This document shows, piece after piece, positions 10,501 to 17,506 of a stretch of 64,000 nt of DNA; position 1 is the stretch's first letter; each line of letters opens with the position of its first letter. The position numbers and the translations under genes are program-made. This DNA comes from JAPLUA01 sp964625855 (GTDB lineage: Bacteria > Verrucomicrobiota > Verrucomicrobiia > Limisphaerales > UBA8199): assembly GCA_964625855.1 (NCBI GenBank), contig CAZVFC010000022.1, positions 69,672 to 133,671 of the forward strand. Reading direction: 5' to 3'. The notes below the pieces were generated by a model. It was given only the letters and a program-made list of their open reading frames with translations. It made no database searches and was not told the DNA's origin.

Positions 10501-10770
10501 GCTCAGGTAAACTCCTGGCGGCTGAACCGGCGTCCAGCCGTGAACCCCGAAGTTGTCCTCAAACAGCACGCCGGCCCTCGCTGGGAGCAGGCACTGGAGC
10601 GGCAACAGCGCGCTGCCGAGCCAGCCCCCAAGCCGGCCGCTGGTCGGATGAGCAGTCGCCGACCCCAGCGTCAGTCGGCGGCGTCCCGTGTCCGCCGGGT
10701 AGAGGATGACGTAGTGGGGGATGCAGGCCGATTGCGGATCCAAACCTCCAGGTGCATCTAAATGTTGCAT
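7558..10770 (-). CDS. Exported metallophosphoesterase with ConA-like modules
   Basis: About 1070 residues from the ATG at 10770. The open frame continues to 11340 but that part overlaps two better genes, and the signal-like segment ending in LLPARA lies just after 10770. The first 650 residues repeat the architecture of the neighbour at 3579-7298: two jelly-roll-like modules, an InlB-type repeat (GWTGSG, FAGWSGTS) and a TSP3-like stretch SDGDGLPDEWE. An 'FWRLQQPG' module follows. The last 290 residues are a calcineurin-like phosphoesterase with the metal-binding signatures LPDTQHY, HLGDIVN, GNHDF, THAY and NGHVLH. Likely an extracellular phosphoesterase; the substrate is unknown. Neither the ATG nor the signal peptide is certain. 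Confidence 0.83.
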   Translation of the reverse strand: MQHLDAPGGLDPQSACIPHYVILYPADTGRRRLTLGSATAHPTSGRLGGWLGSALLPLQCLLPARAGVLFEDNFGVHGWTPVQPPGVYLSGPLRWEYELSNGAFVEQSNIYTDDATYSPTAIAPMLINDTVAGTAFTYSARLTAGDDDGFGLIFGYQDETNFYRVVFARQVRSAGFPWHAWVVDRQVDGLTARLFGYGTTGYVRTFANRQGVPFDVTISVDASNRLTLAVLDNPTGTSTNYPLVTGQALPSAANGRVGVFTWGMSGLTPPGFRIQNLSLSPLGLAGDLGATTNWSAVIPPRAAGTNTVISGSPYWYLTPLQDSSRGVLNETGNCFGGNDSAGQVDFTGATLVAGSDTWTNYVVAARITPRDDDGHGILLRYRNPTNFYRIALRSEASTNGPCRGLSIQKNVNQAYTEVYRDHPVRYVPAADVPYDLVAQIATNTLDVLLVGDPEGAAQAYAYGPFTITGVDTGKIGLFSWGMSQTEFDWVSVQDGAVLYVSSPYGSPNPAKGLNSYPMATIVSATCGVASDLPGTRRIPTGWTGSGSAPTSGTGTNVTFRIATISRLHWQWRTEYQLSVTNGPGGTVSYPPGEWLPAGTNLTVIAQPNAGYAFAGWSGTSQSTAPTLNFTLDQPYTLVASFIAESDGDGLPDEWELAYFGNLDQGADDDPDSDGRANAAEFANGTNPKVADILRIVALELTNHTAVLSVSNNSGTRYSVQVATNLSGPWFTVVNTQYLGRCTVLTPTNSQSFWRLQQPGRPVDVPPFVAGSWTLAVLPDTQHYSQSHPELFKDQARWIVANKDRYNIQYVLHLGDIVNVNTAVQWTNARTAMFMLDGEVPYALAPGNHDFSTLVAPRATLFNDFFPLAKYQSWPTFGGVREPGRLENSYHLFSAGGVDWLLFALEYGPRNGTVAWASQIASNYPARKKILITHAYLYDDDTRYDWAAKGSAQSWSPHAGGAASDPEGTNDGEELWQKLVKIHANWVMTINGHVLHDGLGRVPSTNDFGQVVHQMLVNYQMQPLGGEARLRLMEFRPDGQTVQIKAYSPFYGDYKTDTQNQFMLTLEPPLH

Positions 10771-10907
10771 ACGCGGCAGTAATGATGACCGACGGTTGCG
10801 AGTCTGTGAAGCGATTCTGGCACAGTCAAGTCGTTTGGGCGCGCTTGCTGCGGCTGAGGCAGGGCCAGCGCGGGGGTTGGGCGTCGGGATGGATGGCAAA
10901 GCGGAAG

Positions 10908-11231
10908 CTATGCCCACGCAAGAAATACCAGCAAGCCGTGCAGGTAGATTGCGCCGCCGAAGAGCGCCGGCAGGCAGCACCCGGCTATTAGAGCCACGGC
11001 AATTCCGCGGCGGGCACGAGTCAGAAGTCCATAGGCGCCGAGGCTTCCCAGTGAGACACTGACCGCAGCAGCAACCCCCAGCACCAGAAGCGAAGCGGGC
11101 CTTTCCCCGGCCTGCAGCCAGTTTCCCGTTCCCGCGTAGGCCGCCCGGGCAATGATCTGCAAGAGAAGCGGCGGCACGATTTGAAAGCCAAGCGCCAGCC
11201 ACGGAACAAAGAGGTGCCACCGAACTTTCAT
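10908..11231 (-). CDS. Small three-helix membrane protein
   Basis: 107 residues, mostly hydrophobic, with about three predicted membrane segments (HLFVPWLALGFQIVPPLLLQ; LLVLGVAAAVSVSLG; IAVALIAGCCLPALFGG). The ATG at 11231 overlaps the stop of the upstream gene in an ATGA arrangement, which implies translational coupling with the caspase-like protein at 11228-11929. I do not recognise a family. It could be an accessory or anchoring subunit for its partner. Confidence 0.6.
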   Translation of the reverse strand: MKVRWHLFVPWLALGFQIVPPLLLQIIARAAYAGTGNWLQAGERPASLLVLGVAAAVSVSLGSLGAYGLLTRARRGIAVALIAGCCLPALFGGAIYLHGLLVFLAWA

Positions 11232-11929
11232 GGGCTCCCCTCGCTTCCATCCAATCGCAGTCCCGACCTCCCGGCGCCCACCGCCATGGATTCCTCAAAG
11301 ACTTTGGCTGCCGGCACCTTCCCGAAAGAACACACCTCAACCCGCGTGAGCTGCAGGCGCATCAATCGGTTGGACTCGTCTATGGCTTCGCCCAGCGTGT
11401 GACCGCGCGTCCAGCGGCGCAGAAAGTAGAAATAGAACACCGGCGATGCGGACTCGCCGGGATGGCCGACGTAGGCCTTGGCGCCCAGGTTCAGCCACCT
11501 TGGTCCTTGCTTCAGGTTCCGGCAGCCGGTGTTGTAAACCAGGCGGAGATGGCTGCGCGCCGCGGCTGGCACCTGTGCCACCCAGTCCACGTAATGGTTG
11601 TGGTGGGCCAGCAGGTACAGGTCCACCTCGGGATATCGTTCGAGAGCCTCCTGGAGTCGCTCCAAAAACGCCTCCCTGGAGCTGTCAGCGTTTGTCTGGG
11701 TAAGATACCACGCGGCGTCGTAGGAACCACTGAGGTAAGGCCAGGTGAATTGTCTGGATCCCCACTTCTGGAACGGCGTTACGTTGTCCCGAATCGCCAG
11801 CGCTGCCCGGTGTTCGCTTCCCGGCGGCACGTGCCATCCGCAGAATATCCGGTCGGTGAGCATGACCACGGCGACATAGGCCACACAGGGCAACAGCGCG
11901 GCAATGACGGCTGCGGTTGGCTTCTTCAT
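11228..11929 (-). CDS. Membrane-anchored protein with possible caspase/CHAT-like fold
   Basis: 233 residues from the ATG at 11929, chosen because a hydrophobic anchor (AAVIAALLPCVAYVAVVML) follows at once; the open frame itself runs further upstream. The soluble part has a beta-strand plus histidines (DLYLLAHHNHYVDW, residues 103-116). A second strand ending in a cysteine follows (LRLVYNTGCRN, C136), then LNLGAKAYVGHPGESA and a helical region with LGEAIDESNRL. This order (strand-His, strand-Cys, 'G-A-K-A-hydrophobic-V-G', then a helix) resembles caspase-like and CHAT peptidases, where the His-Cys dyad is catalytic. That similarity is my inference from pattern, not a database match. It is translationally coupled to the small membrane protein downstream. 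Confidence 0.55.
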   Translation of the reverse strand: MKKPTAAVIAALLPCVAYVAVVMLTDRIFCGWHVPPGSEHRAALAIRDNVTPFQKWGSRQFTWPYLSGSYDAAWYLTQTNADSSREAFLERLQEALERYPEVDLYLLAHHNHYVDWVAQVPAAARSHLRLVYNTGCRNLKQGPRWLNLGAKAYVGHPGESASPVFYFYFLRRWTRGHTLGEAIDESNRLMRLQLTRVEVCSFGKVPAAKVFEESMAVGAGRSGLRLDGSEGSP

Positions 11930-12098
11930 CGGTTGAACTCCCGGTCTGGTATTTAGCGAGGACATGCGTGTGCACCGATGCCCGAAATCGTAACCCAAGG
12001 GGAGGCGATTGAAAGCCCGAACCCAGCCCACGGTCCAATCTGTCACCGAGGAATCTCGCCTTGCCGTCCGCCTTTCCACGGAGCAGATTGCAGTAATC

Positions 12099-13145
12099 AT
12101 GCGGCACAAGAACCGCAGCCTCGGCCGATTCCGTTGCTGGGCAGCCACCCGGATGGGCTTGGCCGTCGCTCGCGCCCGCCTGACCGGCACGCCCATTGTG
12201 CTTTCCCACCTGGTCACAACCCGCTGCTCCTGCCAATGCGCAACCTGCCTCTGGCGGGATCTGGGGGATGGCGACGAACTGACCGCGGACCAGATCGCTG
12301 AGGTCTATCGCGACGCGGCGGCAAGCGGGATGGTCGTGCTCAGCCTCTGGGGCGGCGAACCGCTGCTGCGCCCCGACCTGCCGCAGATCGTCCAGGAGGC
12401 GTGCCAGGCCGGTCTGCAGGTCACGCTCATCACCAACGGCGCGCGCTTGCCGGAGCGTCTCGATTCGCTTGCCCCGCACTTAAGCGCCATCATCTGTTCC
12501 CTGGACGCCCCCGGCCCTGCCCATGACCAGTTACGGGGCTATCCCGGGCTCTACGACTGCGTCACCGACTCGATCCGCCGGGCACGCCGCGACTGGCCGC
12601 ACATCCGTATCATGATCAACTCCGTCGTCAGCCGGCTCAATGCGGATGTCATCCCCGAGTTGGTCCATCTCGCTGCTGATCTCCGGGTCGGGATTTTCAT
12701 CCACCCCATAGAAACAGGAATGATGGGACCGGAAGGCTTCGTGGCCACCAAACAGTCGCTGGCCCTGCCGCCCGACCGCCTTTCGGCTGTGTTTACGGAT
12801 CTCCTTGGCATGAAACGCCACGGCTGGCCGATCCAAAACTCCGCAACCTACCTCCGCTTCATCGCCCAAGGTCGCACTGCTTACCGCTGCCATGCCCGCA
12901 AGGTCTATATCGAACTGCGCCCGAACGGGGACCTGGTGGATTGCCTCAACCGATCAAGCCCGGTGGCGAATGTCCGCCGGCAGCGGTTGAGCCACCTGCT
13001 GGCGCAACCGGCCATGCATCGCCTGCGGATGCAACCCACCGAATGTCACGTTTGCCGCAATGCCAATGTGGTTGATTGCTCGAATGTCTGGTCACTGAAA
13101 CCGGAGCCGCTGCTCTCGCTACTGCGGCTCTACTCCCGCCGCTGA
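12099..13145 (+). CDS. Radical SAM protein with SPASM-like C-terminus
   Basis: At least 348 residues from the ATG at 12099; the frame stays open to a TTG at 12009, so the start is uncertain. The radical SAM cluster motif C-X3-C-X2-C is at C43, C47 and C50 (TRCSCQCATC), followed by the glycine-rich SAM-binding stretch LSLWGGEPLL. The C-terminal quarter has extra cysteines (YRCHARK, VDCLN, ECHVCRNANVVDC) as expected of a SPASM or twitch domain holding auxiliary Fe-S clusters. Substrate unknown; relatives modify peptides or small molecules. It is divergent from the caspase-like gene, leaving a short shared promoter region. No precursor peptide was seen. Confidence 0.82.
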   Translation: MRHKNRSLGRFRCWAATRMGLAVARARLTGTPIVLSHLVTTRCSCQCATCLWRDLGDGDELTADQIAEVYRDAAASGMVVLSLWGGEPLLRPDLPQIVQEACQAGLQVTLITNGARLPERLDSLAPHLSAIICSLDAPGPAHDQLRGYPGLYDCVTDSIRRARRDWPHIRIMINSVVSRLNADVIPELVHLAADLRVGIFIHPIETGMMGPEGFVATKQSLALPPDRLSAVFTDLLGMKRHGWPIQNSATYLRFIAQGRTAYRCHARKVYIELRPNGDLVDCLNRSSPVANVRRQRLSHLLAQPAMHRLRMQPTECHVCRNANVVDCSNVWSLKPEPLLSLLRLYSRR

Positions 13146-13403
13146 CCTGGCGGCCTTGTGGGGTTTCGGCCTGATCGCGGTGCAGGACCTGACTGTTGCG
13201 GTTGCTACTGCAAGTGCCTTGTGACAGGCAGAAGTTGTCCCGATTGACAACCTCCGCCGGGTCTGCCAGGATCGGGCCGCAACGAATGAGAGCGAAAAGC
13301 AACTCTCCTTCACCCTCGTAGCGCCAGGGGAAGCGGGTGTGGCAGACACCAAATTCTAATCGTTAACAGTTCGTCACGTAGTATTAACCCGAATCCCTGA
13401 GCT

Positions 13404-14447
13404 ATGAACCTGAGGAGAAACATCTGTATTGCAGCGGGCTTTGGCGCCATCGTTGCGTCCCTTGGACTTGCGCCCGCGACCGCAAAGGCATTGCCGTTGA
13501 CGTGGAATGTGGACCCGGCGAGCAGTTACATTCGGTTGACGATTCCGGATCAGAACCTGACGGTCCCAGACCTGGGAGACGTCACCCTCCGGATACGCGA
13601 CGCCGGCAGCTCAACCGCATGGACTGATGCGGGCGGACGCCGGGCTTCCCTCGATGGGGAGGTTGCCACGGACTACCGGGAGGGCGCCTCGATCACATTC
13701 CTCGGCGGTTTGCATAACCTGTATGCCCTCGAGACGACCAACCTTCGCCCCAACCCGGCCCAGTGGAGTGCAGCAACCACCAATTACACTGGCACGGGCA
13801 CTTCCCCCGCGGCGCTGGGTGGCAGGGTGCGGGGCACCTATGTGGTCATCATACCGATAACGTTCGACGCCGCATTCCTGGCGTTTCGCAGCATCCAACT
13901 TGACATCACCCACGCCGTGGCCGGCCCCATCGCCATTAGCAACGGCGCGTTCGCATCCAACTCGACCCGCTGCGGGATCGCCTCTGCTCTGGCGGACGTG
14001 GACGGGCAGGAGTTGCCTTTGAGCTTGGGACAGCCCATCCCGGACGTGCTTCACGGGCAGTTGGATCCGGTCGTGCAATTGAACGCGGCCGGCGGCACGA
14101 TCACGAATGTCGGCGGGCGTAATCGCAAGTTGACCTACACGATCAACGTTCCCAATCTCTCGATTGACCTGGAGGGCATACTCGTCAACGGCTCGGCTGC
14201 TGGCCAGATCGTGGCCTATGCAACCCTTCCGGAGCCGCCACCATTGCGCATTGCGCGGTCGGCGAACGCGACCGTGGTGGTCGCCTGGCCCGCCACCGCT
14301 AACGGCTTTGTGCTGGAGGAGAACTCCTCCTTGAGCACGACCGCCTGGCAAGTGGTGACGAAACCGCCGGTGACGGTGGGCAGCGAAAAGCAAGTGACAC
14401 TTCCGGCCTCGGGCAGCGGCACATTCTACCGGCTGCGGGGCCAATAA
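13404..14447 (+). CDS. Exported protein of unknown function with the shared C-terminal module
   Basis: 347 residues. A signal peptide (RRNICIAAGFGAIVASLGLA, then ATAKA) is followed by a mostly beta-strand domain with no motif I recognise. It might be lipid- or metal-binding, but nothing shows this. The last 50 residues (VLEENSSLSTTAWQVV through GTFYRLRGQ) form the same type of module found at the end of six other exported proteins here. The gene stands alone between the radical SAM gene and a hairpin repeat and converges on the mannoside operon. The ATG at 13404 is supported by the well-placed signal peptide. Confidence 0.75.
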   Translation: MNLRRNICIAAGFGAIVASLGLAPATAKALPLTWNVDPASSYIRLTIPDQNLTVPDLGDVTLRIRDAGSSTAWTDAGGRRASLDGEVATDYREGASITFLGGLHNLYALETTNLRPNPAQWSAATTNYTGTGTSPAALGGRVRGTYVVIIPITFDAAFLAFRSIQLDITHAVAGPIAISNGAFASNSTRCGIASALADVDGQELPLSLGQPIPDVLHGQLDPVVQLNAAGGTITNVGGRNRKLTYTINVPNLSIDLEGILVNGSAAGQIVAYATLPEPPPLRIARSANATVVVAWPATANGFVLEENSSLSTTAWQVVTKPPVTVGSEKQVTLPASGSGTFYRLRGQ

Positions 14448-14571
14448 CCTCGCCTGCGGGACCAGCCAGACGCCCTGGCGACGGCGGTCGAAATCCCAAC
14501 CCATCGTCCGCCAGGGCCGAACTCTGAGCCTTGCCCGGGCCATTCGCACGCCGGGTACGCCGGGTACAAGG

Positions 14572-14653
14572 GATGCACCAGCGATGCACCAGCGATGCAC
14601 AAGCGGGAACCGGTGGTGCATCGCTGGTGCATCGCTGGTGCATCGCTGGTGCA
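14572..14653. repeat. Inverted array of 11-bp units (register-slipping hairpin)
   Basis: The left arm has three copies of an 11-mer (GATGCACCAGC, the last with one change). The right arm has three reverse-complement copies (GGTGCATCGCT) plus a partial fourth. Positions 14572-14600 and 14615-14643 form a perfect 29-bp inverted repeat around a 14-base loop. Because the arms are tandem, pairing can shift by 11 bp. It lies between two convergent genes and could serve as a bidirectional terminator or a mobile hairpin element. No T-tract follows, so intrinsic termination is not assured. Confidence 0.85.
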
Positions 14654-14703
14654 CGACCCGAAGAGCGGGAGAGGAGGCTCAGGATTGATTTCGCCGGTGA
14701 GGA

Positions 14704-16035
14704 TCAGCGGGCCTTGTCTTCTGCGAGGCACCAGAGGTGCCGGGCGGTGCGGAGGAAGATGGCGCCGTCCGCAACCGCCAGAGACGCGTTCATGGCCTCA
14801 CTGCCGAGGGAGTTGGTTGCCAGGCACTCGAACGAGGGGCTGGCGCGCAGCACAAAAACATCGGCGTTCTGGTTGGGGACGTAGAGCCGGTCACCCGCGA
14901 GCACGAACGAAGACCAAGAAGAATGCTTGGCGCCCGTGCCCTTGAGCCGCTCATCCCAAACCGTCGTGCCGGTCTTGAGGTCGAGGCATTGGGCGGAGCC
15001 CACGGTGGTGATCTGGTAGATGTGTCCCTGGTGAATCACGCCCGAGCCAATGCAGGCCTTGCTGTTGGGCGGTTTCAAATGCCACAACCGATGGGTGGCG
15101 GTCACATCGCGGCGGCCACCGGTCCGAATTGCCATCGCGGTGTTGCGCAGGCCGCTGCTGGTGGCGACCACCACCCCGTCCGCGAAAAGCGGGGAGCTGT
15201 AAGCGCCGGTGCTCAAACCGTCGCAGACCCAGAGCACCTCACCCGTCCGCGGCGCAAACGACATGACCCGCAGAGGAACCGTGAGCACGATCTCATCCCC
15301 GCCCGGCGCGCGCGCCACCAGCGGCGTGGCGGTGGAACCGGTGACTTCCGGCATGGTCGGCGAGCCAAGCCGCTTCCAGTCTTTCGGGTCGCCGCCGAAG
15401 TCTTCCCACTTCGCGTCGGCGCTCATGGCCGGCAAGTCATATTGCCAGACGGTCTTGCCCTTCTGCTTGTCCAGCGCGACCAGGAAACTCCGTTGGCCGG
15501 GCCCAAAACTCAGAATGCACAGGTCGCGGTATAGAATGGGCGACGAAGCATAGCCCCAGCCGTGCGACTGCCGGCCCAGGTCGCGCCGCCACAATTCGCG
15601 GCCCTCGAGGTCCCAGCAGAAGATGCCTGCGGAACCGAACCAGGCGATCACGCGCTCCCCGTCGGTGACGGGCGAAGACGAGCAGGGAGGATTGGCGGCG
15701 CCGCCGGAATCTTTTTCCGTCCAGGTCGTGCCCGCCTGCCACAGAAGCCTGCCGTCGCGCCGGTCGAAGCACATCACGGTGCGGCGTTGTTCCTGGGTGA
15801 GGCTCTGGGTGACGAACACGCGATTGCCCCAGACCACCGGCGTTGAATTGCCCGGCCCTGGCATGGGCACGCGCCAGCGGACGTTCTGGTTGGTGCTCCA
15901 CCGGAGCGGCAGCCCTTTCTCGGCGCAAACGCCGTTTCCCTCGGGCCCGCGCCAGGCCGGCCAGTCCGCCCCGACGGCGCTCATCGCGGGCGCCGCACCG
16001 AGGAGGACCAGGAGCAGCAAACGGAGGGTGGTCAT
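14704..16035 (-). CDS. Exported PQQ-like beta-propeller protein
   Basis: About 443 residues with a signal peptide (LRLLLLVLLGAAPAMSA). The mature N-terminus DWPAWRGPEGNGV is the typical opening of exported quinoprotein-like beta-propellers in Planctomycetota and Verrucomicrobiota. Repeated propeller-blade phrases are visible (VVWGNRVFVTQS, CFDRRDGRLLWQA, CWDLEGRELWRRD, VALDKQKGKTVWQYD, CLDLKTGTTVWDE). The fold is that of BamB/PQQ dehydrogenases, but no dehydrogenase active-site signature was seen, so a binding or scaffold role is likelier. Its ATG overlaps the stop of the upstream glycosidase by one base (TGATG), placing it last in the mannoside operon. Confidence 0.85.
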   Translation of the reverse strand: MTTLRLLLLVLLGAAPAMSAVGADWPAWRGPEGNGVCAEKGLPLRWSTNQNVRWRVPMPGPGNSTPVVWGNRVFVTQSLTQEQRRTVMCFDRRDGRLLWQAGTTWTEKDSGGAANPPCSSSPVTDGERVIAWFGSAGIFCWDLEGRELWRRDLGRQSHGWGYASSPILYRDLCILSFGPGQRSFLVALDKQKGKTVWQYDLPAMSADAKWEDFGGDPKDWKRLGSPTMPEVTGSTATPLVARAPGGDEIVLTVPLRVMSFAPRTGEVLWVCDGLSTGAYSSPLFADGVVVATSSGLRNTAMAIRTGGRRDVTATHRLWHLKPPNSKACIGSGVIHQGHIYQITTVGSAQCLDLKTGTTVWDERLKGTGAKHSSWSSFVLAGDRLYVPNQNADVFVLRASPSFECLATNSLGSEAMNASLAVADGAIFLRTARHLWCLAEDKAR

Positions 16036-17462
16036 CAATGCATGAGAATCTCGATGTCGTGCGGGCCCGTCAGAGCAGCCGCGATGAACGGTTTGGCGGA
16101 TTGTCCATCGAGCTTGAACTGGCGGACGCGTGTGCCGTGGCCCTTCACGACGACTCGCAATTGAGAATCGCGGTACTTGACCTTGTCGAGCACGAGTTGC
16201 ACGAATCGGTCAGGCACCACAGGTGCAAATTGCACACCTTGTTCCGTGAACTCCATGCCGAACAGCCCGTGGTAGACCATCGAAAGAAAGCCCGAGGCGC
16301 TCCAGAGTTGACGCGGAGAACCATCCGGCTTGCCGTCTTCCGGACGGTAGAGCTCCATGAAGGTGTCGTTCTTCTCGGATAGTTTAACCAGCGCATCCAA
16401 CTCGCGGGCAAAAATGGGTGCGTTTTTGGTTTGCGTTGCCGCCCAAGCCCAGTAGCCCTCAACAAAAGGCCAGATCATGCCGTTGTGATAATAGTGCGCA
16501 AAGTCGCGCTTGTAATCTCGCCATTCGTCAAACTGCGGCCACAAGCAGGGAAAGCCCCAGGGCGTCGTGGGTGTATGAGTGAGAATCTGCCGAGACCGTT
16601 TCGCGTCGGCGACGCCCGTCAGAATCGCGAACGCTTCTCCCAATCCTTCCATACGGGGGTTCAGCGCGCCCGTCTCATCAATGAAATATCCATAATAGCC
16701 CTTGTCGGGTTGCCAAAACCGAGTGTTGATCGCCTCTTTGAGCCGCGCGGCCTTCTGCTCCAGGGAGCGAACGTCTTCCCCCAACATCTTGCCTGCCTCA
16801 GCCGCCACCCGATACCCGCGATAGTAAAGCAGGCAGGTGCTCAGCGCGCAGGTCCTGCCAACCTTCTCCCCCTTCATGGCATAATCCTTCGGATAACCAC
16901 TGTTGGATTCCATGAAGCTGGAGCAGCCGCGGAACAAGCCGAGCTTCGGGTCGAAGGCATCCCGCTCTGCCCGCTGCAAACTGCGAACCGTCCGGTCATA
17001 GATGGGCCGCAGGAGTTCTCGGTCACCGGTCACCAAATACAAGGCCCAAGTCCCGGAGGCCCCTACGATCGCGTCGGTCAAGTTTGGCCAACCCGCAAAG
17101 TGTCCGCATTTGTCCTGGTACCAACACTCCCCGATGCCTTCCACGGCCTGGCTCAGTCCCAGCAAGGTTGCTTTGGAAACATCCGGGTGGAGCAGCGCAC
17201 AAGCCAATTCCACCGAATACGAGGTGTCGCGGGTCCACACCTGCTGCCAATTTTGGCCGGCCAGGAATTTCCCGTCCTGAACATCCGCCGCAATAACGCG
17301 TCGGGCCTTTTGGTAGGCCTGGTCATAGGCACCCAGGCCGGAGGAAAACGTAAAGCCGTTGCTATCCGCCTGCCCGGCCAGTGTGTGGGTGCCGGTTCCC
17401 GCGACGAACACCGCGGACACCAGCAGCAACTTCAGCGCGCCGATTTGAGTTGGGTCTTTCAT
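16035..17462 (-). CDS. Exported six-hairpin glycoside hydrolase (MGH1/GH63-like)
   Basis: About 475 residues from the ATG at 17462, chosen because a signal peptide (ALKLLLVSAVFVAGTGTHTLAG) follows. The sequence is typical of an (alpha/alpha)6-barrel glycosidase: QVWTRDTSYSVELA, then WPNLTDAIVGASGTWALY, FMESNSGYPKDYAMKG, LGEAFAILTG, PWGFPCLWPQ and YYHNGMIWPFVEGYWAWA. The acids D in WTRDTS and E in FVEGYWAW are candidates for catalysis. The family is closest to mannosylglycerate-hydrolase-like/GH63-type enzymes by recall; exact GH number unsure. It lies 44 bases after the GH125 gene, so a role in trimming mannosides or another alpha-glycoside is likely. Confidence 0.8.
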   Translation of the reverse strand: MKDPTQIGALKLLLVSAVFVAGTGTHTLAGQADSNGFTFSSGLGAYDQAYQKARRVIAADVQDGKFLAGQNWQQVWTRDTSYSVELACALLHPDVSKATLLGLSQAVEGIGECWYQDKCGHFAGWPNLTDAIVGASGTWALYLVTGDRELLRPIYDRTVRSLQRAERDAFDPKLGLFRGCSSFMESNSGYPKDYAMKGEKVGRTCALSTCLLYYRGYRVAAEAGKMLGEDVRSLEQKAARLKEAINTRFWQPDKGYYGYFIDETGALNPRMEGLGEAFAILTGVADAKRSRQILTHTPTTPWGFPCLWPQFDEWRDYKRDFAHYYHNGMIWPFVEGYWAWAATQTKNAPIFARELDALVKLSEKNDTFMELYRPEDGKPDGSPRQLWSASGFLSMVYHGLFGMEFTEQGVQFAPVVPDRFVQLVLDKVKYRDSQLRVVVKGHGTRVRQFKLDGQSAKPFIAAALTGPHDIEILMH

Positions 17463-17506
17463 AACGGATTTCTCTGGGTAAGAGGTTCGCATTCTCTCGA
17501 TCTGCT

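Noticed and set aside
10771..11340. N-terminal extension of the metallophosphoesterase frame
   Set aside because: It overlaps two better-supported genes, is Arg/Cys-rich, and would place the signal peptide more than 200 residues inside the protein.
14572..14653. Possible CRISPR array
   Set aside because: The repeats are 11 bp, directly abutting and inverted around a loop. There are no spacers and no cas genes.
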